In this document: piece after piece, positions 8,115-15,196 of the stretch
Numbering within the stretch: the stretch's first letter is position 1
Layout: each line of letters opens with the position of its first letter
Source of the DNA: an uncultured Bacilli bacterium
GTDB lineage: Bacteria > Bacillota_I > Bacilli_A > RF39 > UBA660
NCBI GenBank assembly: GCA_947624045.1
Contig: CANQIL010000013.1
Span: forward strand, 1-37,902
Reading direction: 5' to 3'
DNA length: 37,902 nucleotides
Notes under the pieces: model-generated
Seen by the model: the letters and a program-made list of their open reading frames with translations, nothing else
What the model was told of the DNA's origin: nothing
Databases searched by the model: none
Translations under genes and position numbers: made by a program

Positions 8115-9119
8115 ATGATAGACTTAAAAAAGATTCAAACAATTAGTCCAACTCATTTTATAGTTAAATACCAACAACCTCTACCTAATTATCCAGTTGA
8201 GAAAAATAAATGGTATGATAGATATGGTATTTATTATGAATTAAATAATGATACTTTAAAAATTTCTAATATTAAGATGATTTCTTCTTTAATTATTTAT
8301 TTAAATCAGATAAAGGAAGATATAAAAATTATATTTTCAATAAAAGATACAGCTACTTTTAATGAGTTATGTAAAGAGCTTAATAAAAAAGGTATTAATA
8401 AAGATTGTATCATTTTACTTGATAATTCTACCAAAATAACTAAAAGAAGATGGCTTGATTTTGAATTAATTCCTGATAATGTTAAAGTATCAAATAATAA
8501 AAGGGATGATTATTATCCAGGTGAGAACTCTCTTGATTGGTGGCTATTATGGCTAAATGATAAAGATTTTAACTGTGTTGTTAATAAACTAACACCTAAA
8601 GTAAGGAAAAGAACTATTTATATTAGACATATTGTTAATATGTTTTTTAAACATTATCCTGCTTTAGCTTATGCAAGTGATTATGAGAAAGTTAACTTTG
8701 TATTTGAATGGTTAAGAAAAAATACATCATATGATAGTAGCGCTACTAATAAAGATGGTACCCTTAAAAATGGTGCTAATTATAGTCAAGACCCAGTATA
8801 CACTTATATTAATAAGAAAGGCGTTTGTTGTGGAAGAGCTCAACTTATGAAAATCTTGTTAAATAATCGTTTAATGAAGGTAAAATGCTTTTTAACAGAT
8901 GGCTATTGTCATGATCTACAACATCAATGGAACGAAGTTTACTTAAATAATGGCCAAGTATTATATTATGATTTATCTTTTGGTAGAAAAAATATGGAAA
9001 AGATAGAAAACTATAGCGATTATAGAAATATAACCCATCAAGATGCCCTAAACTGGGATTTTCATATTATTGATGATAAAGCAAAATTAAAAGTTAAGAG
9101 GAATGATTATGAACAATAA
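8115..9119 (+). CDS. Cytoplasmic transglutaminase-like superfamily protein
   Basis: A 334-residue protein with no signal peptide. The C-terminal half has the transglutaminase/protease-like core: GVCCGRAQL with the nucleophile Cys (C238), HQWNEV with the catalytic His (H270) and YYDLSFG with the Asp (D286), in the correct order and spacing. Members act as peptidases, amidases or transglutaminases. The N-terminal 110 residues are unassigned. It overlaps the next gene by 11 bp, so the two products probably act together. Because it is predicted to be cytoplasmic, a role outside the cell wall is likely. The substrate is unknown. Confidence 0.7.
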   Translation: MIDLKKIQTISPTHFIVKYQQPLPNYPVEKNKWYDRYGIYYELNNDTLKISNIKMISSLIIYLNQIKEDIKIIFSIKDTATFNELCKELNKKGINKDCIILLDNSTKITKRRWLDFELIPDNVKVSNNKRDDYYPGENSLDWWLLWLNDKDFNCVVNKLTPKVRKRTIYIRHIVNMFFKHYPALAYASDYEKVNFVFEWLRKNTSYDSSATNKDGTLKNGANYSQDPVYTYINKKGVCCGRAQLMKILLNNRLMKVKCFLTDGYCHDLQHQWNEVYLNNGQVLYYDLSFGRKNMEKIENYSDYRNITHQDALNWDFHIIDDKAKLKVKRNDYEQ

Positions 9120-9948
9120 AAAAAATATTTATACTAAAAAAGGCTATCTATCTTTTCAAACAAAGATGGTTGAAAAATTAATTAATGAAGGCAAATTTAA
9201 TTTAGCTAAAAATATGTTAATAGAAGTTTTATCATATTATCCAAATGATAGAATTGCTTTAACACAATGGGCTCAAATATTAATATTTGAAAGAAAATAT
9301 ATGGAAGCTAAAAGTATATTAGAAAGTTTACCTGAAGAAAAATGTTATTATATGTTAACATGCTTATATGAAAAATTAGATGATTGGGATAAATTAAAAG
9401 AACTTTATGAAAAATTTTATAAAGAAGAAGATAAAGATAATTGTTACAAATATGGCTATAGACAACAGAGAATTTATTTAAGTAGCATATTTGATAATTC
9501 TTGTCCATTACAAGACCTTAGTTATATAGATGAACAAATGCTCAAATATAGTGATGAAAGAGCTATAGAACATATAAAACAAAGTCATGATGGCTCTAAT
9601 AAATATAAATCGACTTTTATGGAAGATGTTAATATAGAAGAATTATTTTATAAAGTAAAAGATTTTATTAGTAAAAATCCTAATCGAGGTGTTATTAATA
9701 ATAGTTTGTTAGAAAGTTTTATGTTTTATTATAATGGATGTGGCTTTAGTGTAGACAGTGGTCTATATAATACTTTCTTAGTTAGAACAATAATTAATAC
9801 TGATAAAATTATTACGATGTTTCCACAGAAAATAGATAATGCTAATTATGATATATGTCATCTTGATACTTTAGAAGAAGAAAAAAGTCCTGTTAAAATC
9901 AAAAGTGGTATAGAAAGATTTAATGCTCGTTGGAAGAAAAATAATTAG
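9109..9948 (+). CDS. TPR-like helical repeat protein
   Basis: About 279 residues from the ATG at 9109; GAGG is too close to the ATG at 9103 but well spaced for 9109. The first 130 residues are helical pairs of TPR character, for example LINEGKFNLAKNMLIEVLSYYPND, then ALTQWAQILIFERKYMEAKSILESL. The rest is helical and acidic with no recognised domain. TPR arrays bind protein partners, and the natural candidate is the transglutaminase-like protein whose gene overlaps it. No membrane segment or signal peptide is seen. The start of the 549-bp gene-free stretch follows its stop. Confidence 0.6.
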   Translation: MNNKKNIYTKKGYLSFQTKMVEKLINEGKFNLAKNMLIEVLSYYPNDRIALTQWAQILIFERKYMEAKSILESLPEEKCYYMLTCLYEKLDDWDKLKELYEKFYKEEDKDNCYKYGYRQQRIYLSSIFDNSCPLQDLSYIDEQMLKYSDERAIEHIKQSHDGSNKYKSTFMEDVNIEELFYKVKDFISKNPNRGVINNSLLESFMFYYNGCGFSVDSGLYNTFLVRTIINTDKIITMFPQKIDNANYDICHLDTLEEEKSPVKIKSGIERFNARWKKNN

Positions 9949-9981
9949 ATTAATAAAGAATAAAAATTTATACATTAATAC

Positions 9982-10010
9982 TTGTCAAAAATTAATCCTT
10001 ATGTTATGAT
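9982..10010 (+). promoter_or_regulatory. Strong vegetative promoter of the large structured RNA
   Basis: TTGTCA (9982-9987), exactly 17 nt, TATGAT (10005-10010). No coding frame follows for about 480 nt, so it most likely drives a noncoding RNA starting near 10017. Confidence 0.75.
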
Positions 10011-10016
10011 AAATTC

Positions 10017-10418
10017 ATCAAGGAAACTTGATAAAATAAAGAGAGGAACATTTGAAGTAAAGTAAATATCGCTTCAAAAAAAGTTGAACAAATGAGTTAA
10101 TAAAAAATACGGTAGCGACTATCGGAAATTGGTCTTTCGGAGGATAAAACTATCCAATGAAAGAGAAAAATTCAAACCGTGAGGTTTGTCATGATTTATT
10201 TATAAATCATTTTGTTCTCGCTAGTACTAACAAGGTAGATAACAATGAAATGATGGAAATATATTTCAAAACTTTAATTATAAAAGTTTTTGTCTTCATC
10301 CCTATCTACCCCCCTTTCTTTTTTTTGTAAAGATTGGAGGGCGACACTCAAAATCAAATGTTCCTACTTACATAATACCATATTAAGTACTATAAAGTGA
10401 TCGAACATACTTTTTTTT
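10017..10418 (+). ncRNA. Candidate large structured noncoding RNA, family not identified
   Basis: This gene-free stretch follows a strong promoter and is full of complementary segments. A 5' hairpin is ATCAAG-GAAA-CTTGAT. A 12-bp perfect long-range pairing joins AGGAACATTTGA (10044-10055) to TCAAATGTTCCT (10354-10365). Inside are CGGTAG/CTATCG with loop CGA, GGATA/TATCC enclosed by TCTTTC/GAAAGA, CAAACC-GTGA-GGTTTG (GNRA-type loop), ATGATTTA/TAAATCAT, and GGTAGATA (10234-10241) with TATCTACC (10303-10310). T-runs lie at 10315-10326 and 10411-10418. No reading frame with a ribosome binding site spans it. It lacks the hallmark sequences of RNase P, tmRNA, SRP RNA and T-box leaders. It could also act as a leader for the RNHCP gene. 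Confidence 0.65.
10358..10418 (+). terminator. Intrinsic terminator at the end of the structured RNA
   Basis: ATGTTC (10358-10363) pairs with GAACAT (10403-10408), with an inner TACTTA/TAAGTA helix, followed by eight T (10411-10418). The ATGTTC strand is also part of the long-range helix with 10044-10055, so the two pairings exclude each other. Confidence 0.55.
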
Positions 10419-10444
10419 CATTAATAAATCCAAAGCTAATTAAT

Positions 10445-10473
10445 TAGACTTTTTAATATAACTTTGCTACAAT
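10445..10473 (+). promoter_or_regulatory. Promoter of the RNHCP gene
   Basis: TAGACT (10445-10450), 17-nt spacer, TACAAT (10468-10473), with GGAGG at 10488-10492 and ATG at 10498. It suggests the gene can be expressed independently of the upstream RNA. Confidence 0.5.
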
Positions 10474-10497
10474 TAAATTAATAAAACGGAGGAAAAA

Positions 10498-10797
10498 ATG
10501 AAAAATTTTACAATGAGAGATGAAGAATTTATTTGCGATAATTGTCAAAGAAAAGTCTATCCTTTAAAATATACGGCTAGAGACCATTGCCCCTATTGCC
10601 TATATTCAAAACATTTAGACATTTTACCAGGTGATAGAAAAAATACTTGTCATGGCTTATTAAAACCTATTGGTATAGAGAAATTTAAAGATACTTATAA
10701 AATAATTTATAAATGTGAAAAATGTGGCGAAACTCATAAAAATATCATCGCCAAAGACGATGATATAGATTTAATAATAAAATTATCAGTAATTTAA
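10498..10797 (+). CDS. RNHCP domain zinc-ribbon protein
   Basis: A 99-residue protein with three Cys pairs, CDNC (13-16), CPYC (31-34) and CEKC (73-76). The ARDHCPYC segment is the family-defining RNHCP motif. The spacing suggests two zinc-binding sites in a small ribbon fold. The family's function is not established; the folds of such small ribbons are often used to bind RNA or protein. GGAGG lies 5 nt before the ATG. It is immediately downstream of the structured RNA and convergent with spoVAE, whose stop it overlaps by 4 bp. Confidence 0.8.
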   Translation: MKNFTMRDEEFICDNCQRKVYPLKYTARDHCPYCLYSKHLDILPGDRKNTCHGLLKPIGIEKFKDTYKIIYKCEKCGETHKNIIAKDDDIDLIIKLSVI

Positions 10798-11144
10798 TTA
10801 CGTGGCTTAAAAATTAAAGCAAAGATAAAGGAAAAAATAATTGCCGCTGTTATTCCTGTAGCAGTTAAATCAAACATACCCATAAAAATACCTATAACAC
10901 CCATAGAGTTAGTTTTAGCTAAGGCTCCATGAATTAGGGAATGTCCAAAACTAGTTATAGGAATCAACGCTCCGCCACCAACTTTTTTAATAATAAAATC
11001 ATATATACTAAACGTATCTAAGAATGCTCCTATTACTACAAATAAACTAGTAATATGACCAGGAGTAAGTTTACTATTATCTAAAATAAGTTGAGCAATT
11101 AAACATAAAAAGCCACAAAACAAAAATGAATTAAAATATAACAT
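10794..11144 (-). CDS. spoVAE: Stage V sporulation protein AE
   Basis: A 116-residue integral membrane protein of the SpoVAE(b) type: several hydrophobic segments and the conserved ITSFGHSLIHGALAKT loop, closely related to SpoVAC's ITGFAHSM motif. In Bacillus the SpoVA proteins form a channel in the spore inner membrane that moves calcium-dipicolinate into the forespore and releases it on germination. Its ATG overlaps the spoVAD stop by 1 nt (TAATG), so it is translationally coupled. Last gene of spoVAC-AD-AE. Confidence 0.9.
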   Translation of the reverse strand: MLYFNSFLFCGFLCLIAQLILDNSKLTPGHITSLFVVIGAFLDTFSIYDFIIKKVGGGALIPITSFGHSLIHGALAKTNSMGVIGIFMGMFDLTATGITAAIIFSFIFALIFKPRN

Positions 11145-12136
11145 TAAACTACCTCCAAACTAATTGCATGAGCAATAGAATAAATATTTTCTTTTTGATA
11201 AACTAACGTTGGTGAAAACAAAGCACCTGTTGCGATAATTAAAACTTTTTTCAACTTTTTTTCTTTTAACATATTATAAATATATGAAAAACTTACTAAA
11301 GCACTACAAGCAGGACCAGACCCACCTGCTTTTACTTCTTTTTGTAAAGCTAAGTCATAAAGCATAACACCACAATCATTATAATTATCATTTAAATCAA
11401 CATTATAAGTATTAAGCATATAATCTTTTACTATTTCTTTACCAAAACGACCTAAGTCACCAGTTACAATTAAGTCATAATCTTTAGGAGAACGACCTGT
11501 CTCTTTAAAATGTGTATTTAAAGTATCAATAGCGGCTGGTGCCATTACTTTGCCCATATCATTTGGGTCATTTTGTTCTAAATCAATTATTTTACCAAGA
11601 GTAGCACACTCTACTTTAACATCAGTTTTTTTAACAGTTAATAAACAAGCCGCTGCTCCTGTAGCCGTAAACGTAGCACTATCAGGTTTAGGAGCTCCAT
11701 ATTCAGTTGGATTACGAAATTGTTTTTCACTACTCATATTATGAGACGACACAACGGTAATAGCGTTATTTACTCTCTTCGAATCTAAAAAAATTGATGC
11801 AATAATCATACCTAAAACACTGCTACTACAAGCTCCATAAATACCTACAAAAGACTTACCCACATTACAAGCACCATAAGTAGTTGCGGTTATTTGATTA
11901 AGTAAATCTCCTCCTACAACTACATCAATATCTCCTTTAGTTAAAGAAGTCTTCTTCATAAGCATAACTAAAGCATCTTTTACGAGTTTTATTTCCGCTA
12001 ATTCAAAAGATGCCTCGCCAAAATATAAATCTTTATAAGTCTTATCAAAGTACTGCTTCAAAGGACCCTCTCTTTCATAAGGTCCCGCAATCGTAGCTGT
12101 ATCTTGTAAATAAACATTATCAAACTTAAATGTCAT
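11144..12136 (-). CDS. spoVAD: Stage V sporulation protein AD
   Basis: A 330-residue soluble protein of thiolase/ketoacyl synthase fold that binds dipicolinic acid and works with the SpoVAC/AE membrane components. Visible family features are the DTATIAGPYEREGPL start, VVVGGDLLNQITAT, the GACSSSVLGM segment at the position of the thiolase nucleophile, YNDCGVMLYD and the GSGPACSALV segment. Length matches B. subtilis SpoVAD. AGGAGG precedes the ATG, which overlaps the spoVAC stop by 4 bp. Presence of the trio is strong evidence for endospore formation. Confidence 0.95.
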   Translation of the reverse strand: MTFKFDNVYLQDTATIAGPYEREGPLKQYFDKTYKDLYFGEASFELAEIKLVKDALVMLMKKTSLTKGDIDVVVGGDLLNQITATTYGACNVGKSFVGIYGACSSSVLGMIIASIFLDSKRVNNAITVVSSHNMSSEKQFRNPTEYGAPKPDSATFTATGAAACLLTVKKTDVKVECATLGKIIDLEQNDPNDMGKVMAPAAIDTLNTHFKETGRSPKDYDLIVTGDLGRFGKEIVKDYMLNTYNVDLNDNYNDCGVMLYDLALQKEVKAGGSGPACSALVSFSYIYNMLKEKKLKKVLIIATGALFSPTLVYQKENIYSIAHAISLEVV

Positions 12137-12576
12137 GAAGCACCTCCTATAAAATATCTAATCATTCCAAAAAACCAAGCTGCGACAACTCCATATAAAA
12201 TAACACAGCCAGCTAATTTAAAAATATTCATACCAATACCATAAATTAATCCTTCTTTTTTATAATCCATTGCACTACTAGTCATAGAATGAGCAAATCC
12301 CGTTATAGGTATTAATAATCCACATTTAAAACGATTAACAAGCTTATCAAAAAAGCCAAGTGCCGTAAATAAACTAGCTACAAAAATAAAGCTAACTATC
12401 ATCAAAGTTGAAGCATCACTTCTTGATATTTCAAAACAATTAGTATAAAAAACTACTAGCCATTCTGCTACAAATCCTAAAACTCCTCCTGATAAAAATG
12501 CAATAACTGCATTTTTTACTCTACTTTCTTCTGCTTTATGATTAGAAGCAATTCTTTCATATTTTAAATTTTTCAT
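12133..12576 (-). CDS. spoVAC: Stage V sporulation protein AC
   Basis: About 147 residues from the ATG at 12576; GGTGA is well placed for it, while an ATG at 12588 overlaps that ribosome binding site. An integral membrane protein with about four hydrophobic segments and the conserved LLIPITGFAHSMTSSAMDYKKEG-type region (GFAHSM). In Bacillus SpoVAC is the pore-forming component of the SpoVA channel. First gene of spoVAC-AD-AE. A terminator separates it from the sigma gene upstream, and a CATATTA element at 12592-12598 could be a forespore sigma (F/G-type) -10 box. SpoVAA and SpoVAB are not present in this locus. Confidence 0.9.
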   Translation of the reverse strand: MKNLKYERIASNHKAEESRVKNAVIAFLSGGVLGFVAEWLVVFYTNCFEISRSDASTLMIVSFIFVASLFTALGFFDKLVNRFKCGLLIPITGFAHSMTSSAMDYKKEGLIYGIGMNIFKLAGCVILYGVVAAWFFGMIRYFIGGAS

Positions 12577-12607
12577 TATATTCACCATTACTAATATGAA
12601 ACTAATT

Positions 12608-12638
12608 TAAAAAAAAATACCTAGATTTTCTAAGTATT
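12608..12638 (-). terminator. Terminator between the sigma gene and spoVAC
   Basis: On the minus strand a 10-bp stem AATACTTAGA / TCTAGGTATT (one G-T pair) with loop AAA is followed by about nine T. The sigma gene's TAG stop codon lies inside the first stem arm. It should largely insulate spoVA from the spoIIAA-sigma transcript. Confidence 0.8.
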
Positions 12639-13271
12639 TTGTAATTTTTCTTTTAATTTTTGTAAAACTTTAGCTTCTTTTCTAGAAACTTGAACTTGAC
12701 TTATACCTAATTCCTTACTTGTTTCTACTTGTGTTAATTCTTCATAATATCTAGCTAATATTAAATTTCTCTCTTCAAATGATAAGTCTTTTAAAGCTTC
12801 TTTTAAATCTAAAATATCTGCATTTAAAGAATTATCTTCTACTTTTATAGAATTATATAACTCAATATTTTCATCTTGATAATCTAGACTCTTAACTACC
12901 TCTGTTGCTTCTATTGCTTCATTTACTTTTTCTTCATCTATTTCTAAAAATAATGCTATTTCTAAATTAGTCGGTTCTCTTTGTAATCTTTGTTGCATAA
13001 CTTCTCTTGCTTTGATAATACTTTTACTAAGTTTTAATAAATCTTTACTTACTTTCAAACTACTACTTTCTCTAATATAACTATTTACTTCGCCTAGTAT
13101 ATAATAGTAAGCATAAGTTGAAAATTTTGTATTAAAATTATCTTTATAATTTTTATATGCTTCTATTAATCCAAGCATTCCTACTTGAAATAAATCATCT
13201 TTATCAAAATTTTTAGTATATTTATTAATAATACTATAGATTAGTCCTTCATAATTTAATAGTTCTTCCAT
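12630..13271 (-). CDS. sigF: Forespore-type RNA polymerase sigma factor (SigF/SigG group)
   Basis: A 213-residue sigma-70 family protein without region 1. Region 2 contains DLFQVGMLGLIEAYKNYK and the -10 recognition part FSTYAYYYILGEV. Region 3 includes the LSKSIIKAREVMQQRLQREPTNLEIA segment. Region 4 ends with a helix-turn-helix, QVETSKELGISQVQVSRKEAKVL. It is shorter than B. subtilis SigF (about 255 residues). Position next to a SpoIIAA-like gene and just upstream of spoVA genes matches sigF of the spoIIA operon; SigG is the alternative. The normal inhibitor SpoIIAB is not encoded next to it. AGGGAG precedes the ATG. Confidence 0.85.
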   Translation of the reverse strand: MEELLNYEGLIYSIINKYTKNFDKDDLFQVGMLGLIEAYKNYKDNFNTKFSTYAYYYILGEVNSYIRESSSLKVSKDLLKLSKSIIKAREVMQQRLQREPTNLEIALFLEIDEEKVNEAIEATEVVKSLDYQDENIELYNSIKVEDNSLNADILDLKEALKDLSFEERNLILARYYEELTQVETSKELGISQVQVSRKEAKVLQKLKEKLQNT

Positions 13272-13280
13272 ATATCTCCC

Positions 13281-13613
13281 TTATAAGTAAAAACATCTTA
13301 AAGCTTCAAAGCCATCTTTAAATATAATATCATCTCGACAACAATATTTTTTTAAAGAAAAATTATTTAGTCCACATAAAACAACTTTTCCACAAGAAAG
13401 AAATATCTCAACTAATTTATTCTGAATTAACTTAAATACATTAGTATCTAGATAACTCACATTATTAAAGTCTATTACGAAGTAATGCATATTTTGTTTA
13501 TATAGAAGATAATTAATATTATTTTCTAATTCCTTAAATGTTTTATTATCAAGTTTGCCATCTAAAGTAATATACATTATTCCTCTAATAACATTAGTAG
13601 AAACATCTAGCAC
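13281..13613 (-). CDS. spoIIAA: SpoIIAA-like STAS-domain anti-anti-sigma factor
   Basis: A 110-residue single STAS domain, start GTG at 13613 with GAGGTGG. In Bacillus, unphosphorylated SpoIIAA displaces the kinase SpoIIAB from SigF, and SpoIIAB phosphorylates it on Ser58 of a DSSG motif. Here the equivalent segment (LSFMDSSG in Bacillus) reads VSYLDTNVF (residues 52-60): a Thr replaces the phosphorylated Ser and the following Ser-Gly are lost. The rest fits the STAS fold (GIMYITLDGKLDNKT, HYFVIDFNNV). The gene is 9 bp upstream of the sigma gene, where spoIIAB should follow but does not. Identity is inferred from fold and position. Confidence 0.75.
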   Translation of the reverse strand: MLDVSTNVIRGIMYITLDGKLDNKTFKELENNINYLLYKQNMHYFVIDFNNVSYLDTNVFKLIQNKLVEIFLSCGKVVLCGLNNFSLKKYCCRDDIIFKDGFEALRCFYL

Positions 13614-13634
13614 TTAAACCACCTCTCGTTAAAG

Positions 13635-13702
13635 ATAATAGCCTAAATTTATAAATGTTTCTACTCATTCGACAAAGAAAGACAAATAATTCGTTCGACA
13701 AA
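13635..13702 (-). promoter_or_regulatory. spoIIAA-sigF promoter region with two Spo0A boxes
   Basis: On the minus strand TTTGTCGAA occurs twice (13694-13702 and 13668-13676), each containing the perfect 0A box TGTCGAA; they lie 26 bp apart. A -10-like TATTAT is at 13635-13640. If transcription starts near 13628, the boxes centre at about -44 and -70. That is where Spo0A~P acts on spoIIA/spoIIG-type promoters in Bacillus. No good -35 hexamer is seen, as expected for an activated promoter. Spo0A itself is not in the window. Confidence 0.75.
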
Positions 13703-13723
13703 AAATGACATTTTTTTTAAAAT

Positions 13724-13905
13724 TTACTTAACTGCAAGTACTAATCGGGCGGAAATGCGGCTGTAAGCTCCACCGGTGACCCTATTGAAGTAGAACTGGC
13801 CTGCCAAAACGCCATCGTCGCAATTGCCGCCACGGTAGAACCACGGGTACGTGGAGTCGACAAAGTTCGAGAGGTCAGCGTACCAGGCGTTGTGCGCTCT
13901 TTTAT
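13724..13905 (-). other. DGR-like variable region (VR1) at the 3' end of the surface-protein gene
   Basis: The last 55-60 codons are strikingly GC-richer than the surrounding DNA and use C- or G-ending codons. The encoded segment has the pattern PWFYRGG, then G-rich variable residues, then AGQFYFNR and ARLVLAV at the very end. This resembles the C-terminal FGE/C-type-lectin-fold segments diversified by DGRs. No template repeat or reverse transcriptase is visible in the window, so DGR activity is inferred only. Confidence 0.6.
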
Positions 13906-15187
13906 AATTAACTGAAGCCCCATCTTTGTCATAGTAATAGTAAAATGGTCCCATTTCAGCTGTTGCATCTCCTAATTTTCTTTTGCCATAATCACTAAAA
14001 CTTGATGTTTCCTCATATTCATCAAAATATTGAGTTTTTTCTTCCAATTTAGAATCATCTAGGCCACTTATAGCTGAACTCTGTCCAACCATGTAAGCTG
14101 CCATATATTCATGTGCCCCACCTGACATATCATATATTCCAGTTATGTTTCCTGTTGTTGAAGCTAAATATCCTGTTGCGGTATTATAAGGTTTTGTTAC
14201 TGTATCATCTGTTCCATATTCTCCAGGATAACCACTTTGGTCAGTACCAGCAGCTGCCGAATAGCCTGTTAAATAACTTTGATTATTATTGATATTTATT
14301 TCATTACCAATACCATAAACTGAGTGTGAAAGATAAGCTGTTGCTCCCCACTCGGTATTTTTCATCATATGGGAATCTAGTTTCCTATTATAGTCATATA
14401 AAGCTTGCCAGAATGTACCTACTGTGGCACTTTTCCATGATTGTACTCCTGGTTTTACTTTGACTTTATCTGCACTTTTTGATATTTCAAATTTCCCTAC
14501 CCATAAACCATTAACATCAAAATTTGTAAATGCTGGATGTGTGTAATAATTGCCATCAGCTATGTCTGTTGAAGCTTTGGTATCTTTACTTTCAAAAACT
14601 ATATCTATTAATCTGGCATTTCCTGTTATATGTCTTAGGGCTGTTGGGTCACTCTCAGCACCTTCAATAGTATCAGTTAAATCATCTATATCATAAAGTT
14701 GTTGAGTTTCACTTGTATTCCATAATTTATACTTATATCTTGGTATCCAAACAAAGTAAGCAGAAATTTCTTCTTCTTTAATAGTATCTCCTACATTATG
14801 ACTAACACCACTTTCTAATATTACTGCATTAGCCCATTTTTTAGCTTCATATTTATACCAAGGTGTATTTACATTTGCATATTTTACTACTCCCTCATCA
14901 TCAATAGTTACTGGAATCATTTCATTTTTTAAAACTGGGTCTGCTCCATTCAATATTTCTTCTGTATATTTAGTGCCTTTATCACCAGTTAAATCTTTAT
15001 ACTTTTGATATAACTCATCAATTGATTCTTGGACATTTTTGGCACTACCTTTACTATTTTTATTATCATAAGTTACATCTTTACTATCAATAATTGTACT
15101 AACAGCATAAACTGAAATACTACCTACTAAAATTATTCCTATAATAAAACCTAAAATAAATTTATAATTTTTCTTTAATATTTTCAT
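13724..15187 (-). CDS. Membrane-anchored surface protein with C-terminal FGE/C-type-lectin-like (DGR-target-like) domain
   Basis: About 487 residues, start ATG at 15187 with AGGTGA (a GTG at 15196 is too close to that site). One N-terminal membrane segment (FILGFIIGIILVGSISVYAV) anchors an extracellular part. NVQESIDELYQKYKDL follows at about residues 53-68. A segment containing LKNEMIPVTIDDEG and KWANAVI is shared with the larger paralogue at 25444-28161. The C-terminal half is a formylglycine-generating-enzyme/C-type-lectin-like domain: GLWVGKFEIS, NTEWGATAYLSHS, YDMSGGAHEYMAAY and the final PWFYRGG to ARLVL segment. It is probably a displayed binding protein. It lies 9 bp after a 187-residue gene with which it forms an operon under a promoter covered by three XRE operators. 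Confidence 0.75.
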   Translation of the reverse strand: MKILKKNYKFILGFIIGIILVGSISVYAVSTIIDSKDVTYDNKNSKGSAKNVQESIDELYQKYKDLTGDKGTKYTEEILNGADPVLKNEMIPVTIDDEGVVKYANVNTPWYKYEAKKWANAVILESGVSHNVGDTIKEEEISAYFVWIPRYKYKLWNTSETQQLYDIDDLTDTIEGAESDPTALRHITGNARLIDIVFESKDTKASTDIADGNYYTHPAFTNFDVNGLWVGKFEISKSADKVKVKPGVQSWKSATVGTFWQALYDYNRKLDSHMMKNTEWGATAYLSHSVYGIGNEININNNQSYLTGYSAAAGTDQSGYPGEYGTDDTVTKPYNTATGYLASTTGNITGIYDMSGGAHEYMAAYMVGQSSAISGLDDSKLEEKTQYFDEYEETSSFSDYGKRKLGDATAEMGPFYYYYDKDGASVNYKRAHNAWYADLSNFVDSTYPWFYRGGNCDDGVLAGQFYFNRVTGGAYSRISARLVLAVK

Positions 15188-15196
15188 TGTCTTCAC

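Noticed and set aside
10017-10418. RNase P, tmRNA, SRP RNA or T-box as identity of the structured RNA
   Set aside because: The GAGGAAAGUCC core of RNase P, the tRNA-like ends of tmRNA, the GGAAGGNAGCA loop of SRP RNA and the T-box sequence were not found.
13272-13280. A frameshifted or short spoIIAB between spoIIAA and the sigma gene
   Set aside because: Only 9 bp separate the genes, so there is no space for even a remnant.
13741-13968. Open frame of 75 codons in another frame of the VR1 end
   Set aside because: It lies inside the surface-protein gene on the same strand, has no ribosome binding site, and is open only because of the local base composition.
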